A DNA stretch of 64,000 nucleotides from JACPNO01 sp963825405 (lineage in GTDB: Bacteria; Acidobacteriota; Terriglobia; Bryobacterales; Bryobacteraceae). Of this stretch, positions 63,680-64,000 are shown one piece after another. Both the position numbers and the translations under genes were made by a program. Under the pieces are notes generated by a model that worked only from the letters and a program-made list of their open reading frames with translations, did no database searches and was not told the origin of the DNA. The first letter of the stretch is position 1. Each line of letters opens with the position of its first letter. The stretch is from NCBI GenBank assembly GCA_963825405.1, contig CAWGTB010000003.1, forward strand, positions 434,001 to 498,000, read 5' to 3'.

Positions 63680-64000
63680 GTGGAATTCGAGTACACGGCG
63701 GAACAAATCCAGCTTCGCCGCGCGGTCCGCGAATTTGCGCACGCGGAAATCCTGCCGCACGTCATGGAGTGGGACGAAGCACAGATCTTTCCGCTGGACG
63801 TCATCAAGAAACTGGGCCGGCTGGGCTACCTGGGCTCCATTTTTCCGGAAGAACTGGGCGGCGCCGGCTTAGGCTACATCGAATACTGCATCATCATGGA
63901 AGAGCTTTCGCGTGTGGATGGCTCGGTGGGTATCATTGTCGCGGCCCACACCTCGTTGTGCAGCAATCACATTTTTAAAGCGGGTACGGATGAGCAGCGG
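63680..64000 (+). CDS. Acyl-CoA dehydrogenase (3' end beyond window)
   Basis: 107 codons from GTG 63680 to the edge. N-terminal helical domain of the family: YTAEQIQLRRAVREFAHAEI, LGRLGYLGSIFPEELGGAGLG and EELSRVDGSVGIIVAAHTSL. The pattern (PEELGGAG, GSVGIIVAAHTSL) is typical of butyryl/isovaleryl-type FAD enzymes. The catalytic Glu region is out of the window. Begins 4 bp after the oxidoreductase stop; a shared transcript is likely. Confidence 0.88.
   Translation, partial: MEFEYTAEQIQLRRAVREFAHAEILPHVMEWDEAQIFPLDVIKKLGRLGYLGSIFPEELGGAGLGYIEYCIIMEELSRVDGSVGIIVAAHTSLCSNHIFKAGTDEQR

Overview
The window is about 61% GC by eye and almost fully coding. It carries housekeeping genes interspersed with accessory genes. 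Several family signatures point to a soil Acidobacteriota of the Bryobacterales/Solibacter kind: an orphan 833-aa FtsX/MacB-type permease of the acidobacterial duplicated orphan permease (ADOP) class, a PQQ-type sorbosone dehydrogenase coupled to a heptaheme cytochrome, a cytochrome P460 protein, many Tat/Sec-exported carbohydrate-type enzymes, and a TolB-like sensor protein. This placement is inference; no rRNA gene is present to confirm it. I see no phage, insertion sequence, CRISPR array, tRNA or rRNA.

Layout. 1-7 kb: an ECF sigma/anti-sigma/secreted-protein operon, a thiolase/OB-fold/aminotransferase operon, and two unknown secreted proteins. 7-15 kb: Smr, DUF465, RimI-like and mutarotase-like genes, then hrcA-grpE-dnaJ, a YrdC-family gene and a Tat-exported enolase-superfamily enzyme. 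15-23 kb: ADOP permease, a VTT-domain membrane protein, sorbosone dehydrogenase with heptaheme cytochrome, signal peptidase I, a repeat island, a heavily disrupted xylose isomerase, TatA and HU. 23-26 kb: two adjacent recA genes. 26-31 kb: Ldh-type dehydrogenase, then xseB-ispA-tlyA-nadK-dicarboxylate symporter. 31-34 kb (minus): DUF1844, MBL hydrolase, ribF, class I aldolase. 34-40 kb: mazG-GNAT-menC-EamA-MFS-SDR, a tightly overlapping operon. 40-47 kb: AraC regulator, P460-TPR protein, DinB-like protein, then ahcY-metK-rbsK-DUF507 on the minus strand. 47-54 kb: unknown secreted proteins, a TPR/double-retropepsin protein, a POTRA-only protein and a small regulatory island (two receiver proteins, an AT-hook-like peptide, a Crp/Fnr regulator). 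54-64 kb: sugar-acid MFS, then a six-gene minus operon (YfhO-like, methyltransferase, GT2, deoB, tpiA, MFS), a Tat-exported Gfo/Idh/MocA oxidoreductase and a truncated acyl-CoA dehydrogenase.

A dominant technical or biological feature is that about 17 otherwise recognisable genes are broken by single-base frameshifts. All of the roughly 30 junctions I could resolve are +1 insertions, mostly one extra base in a short run. I therefore annotate these genes as whole CDS with noted lesions. The pattern looks most like insertion-biased uncorrected sequencing error rather than gene decay.

The best candidates for new biology are the receiver/pseudo-receiver/AT-hook/Crp island (51.7-54.1 kb), the tandem recA pair, and the families of intergenic palindromes (CTCTGCG type, GGTCCCCGAC type, and a 19-bp tandem array).
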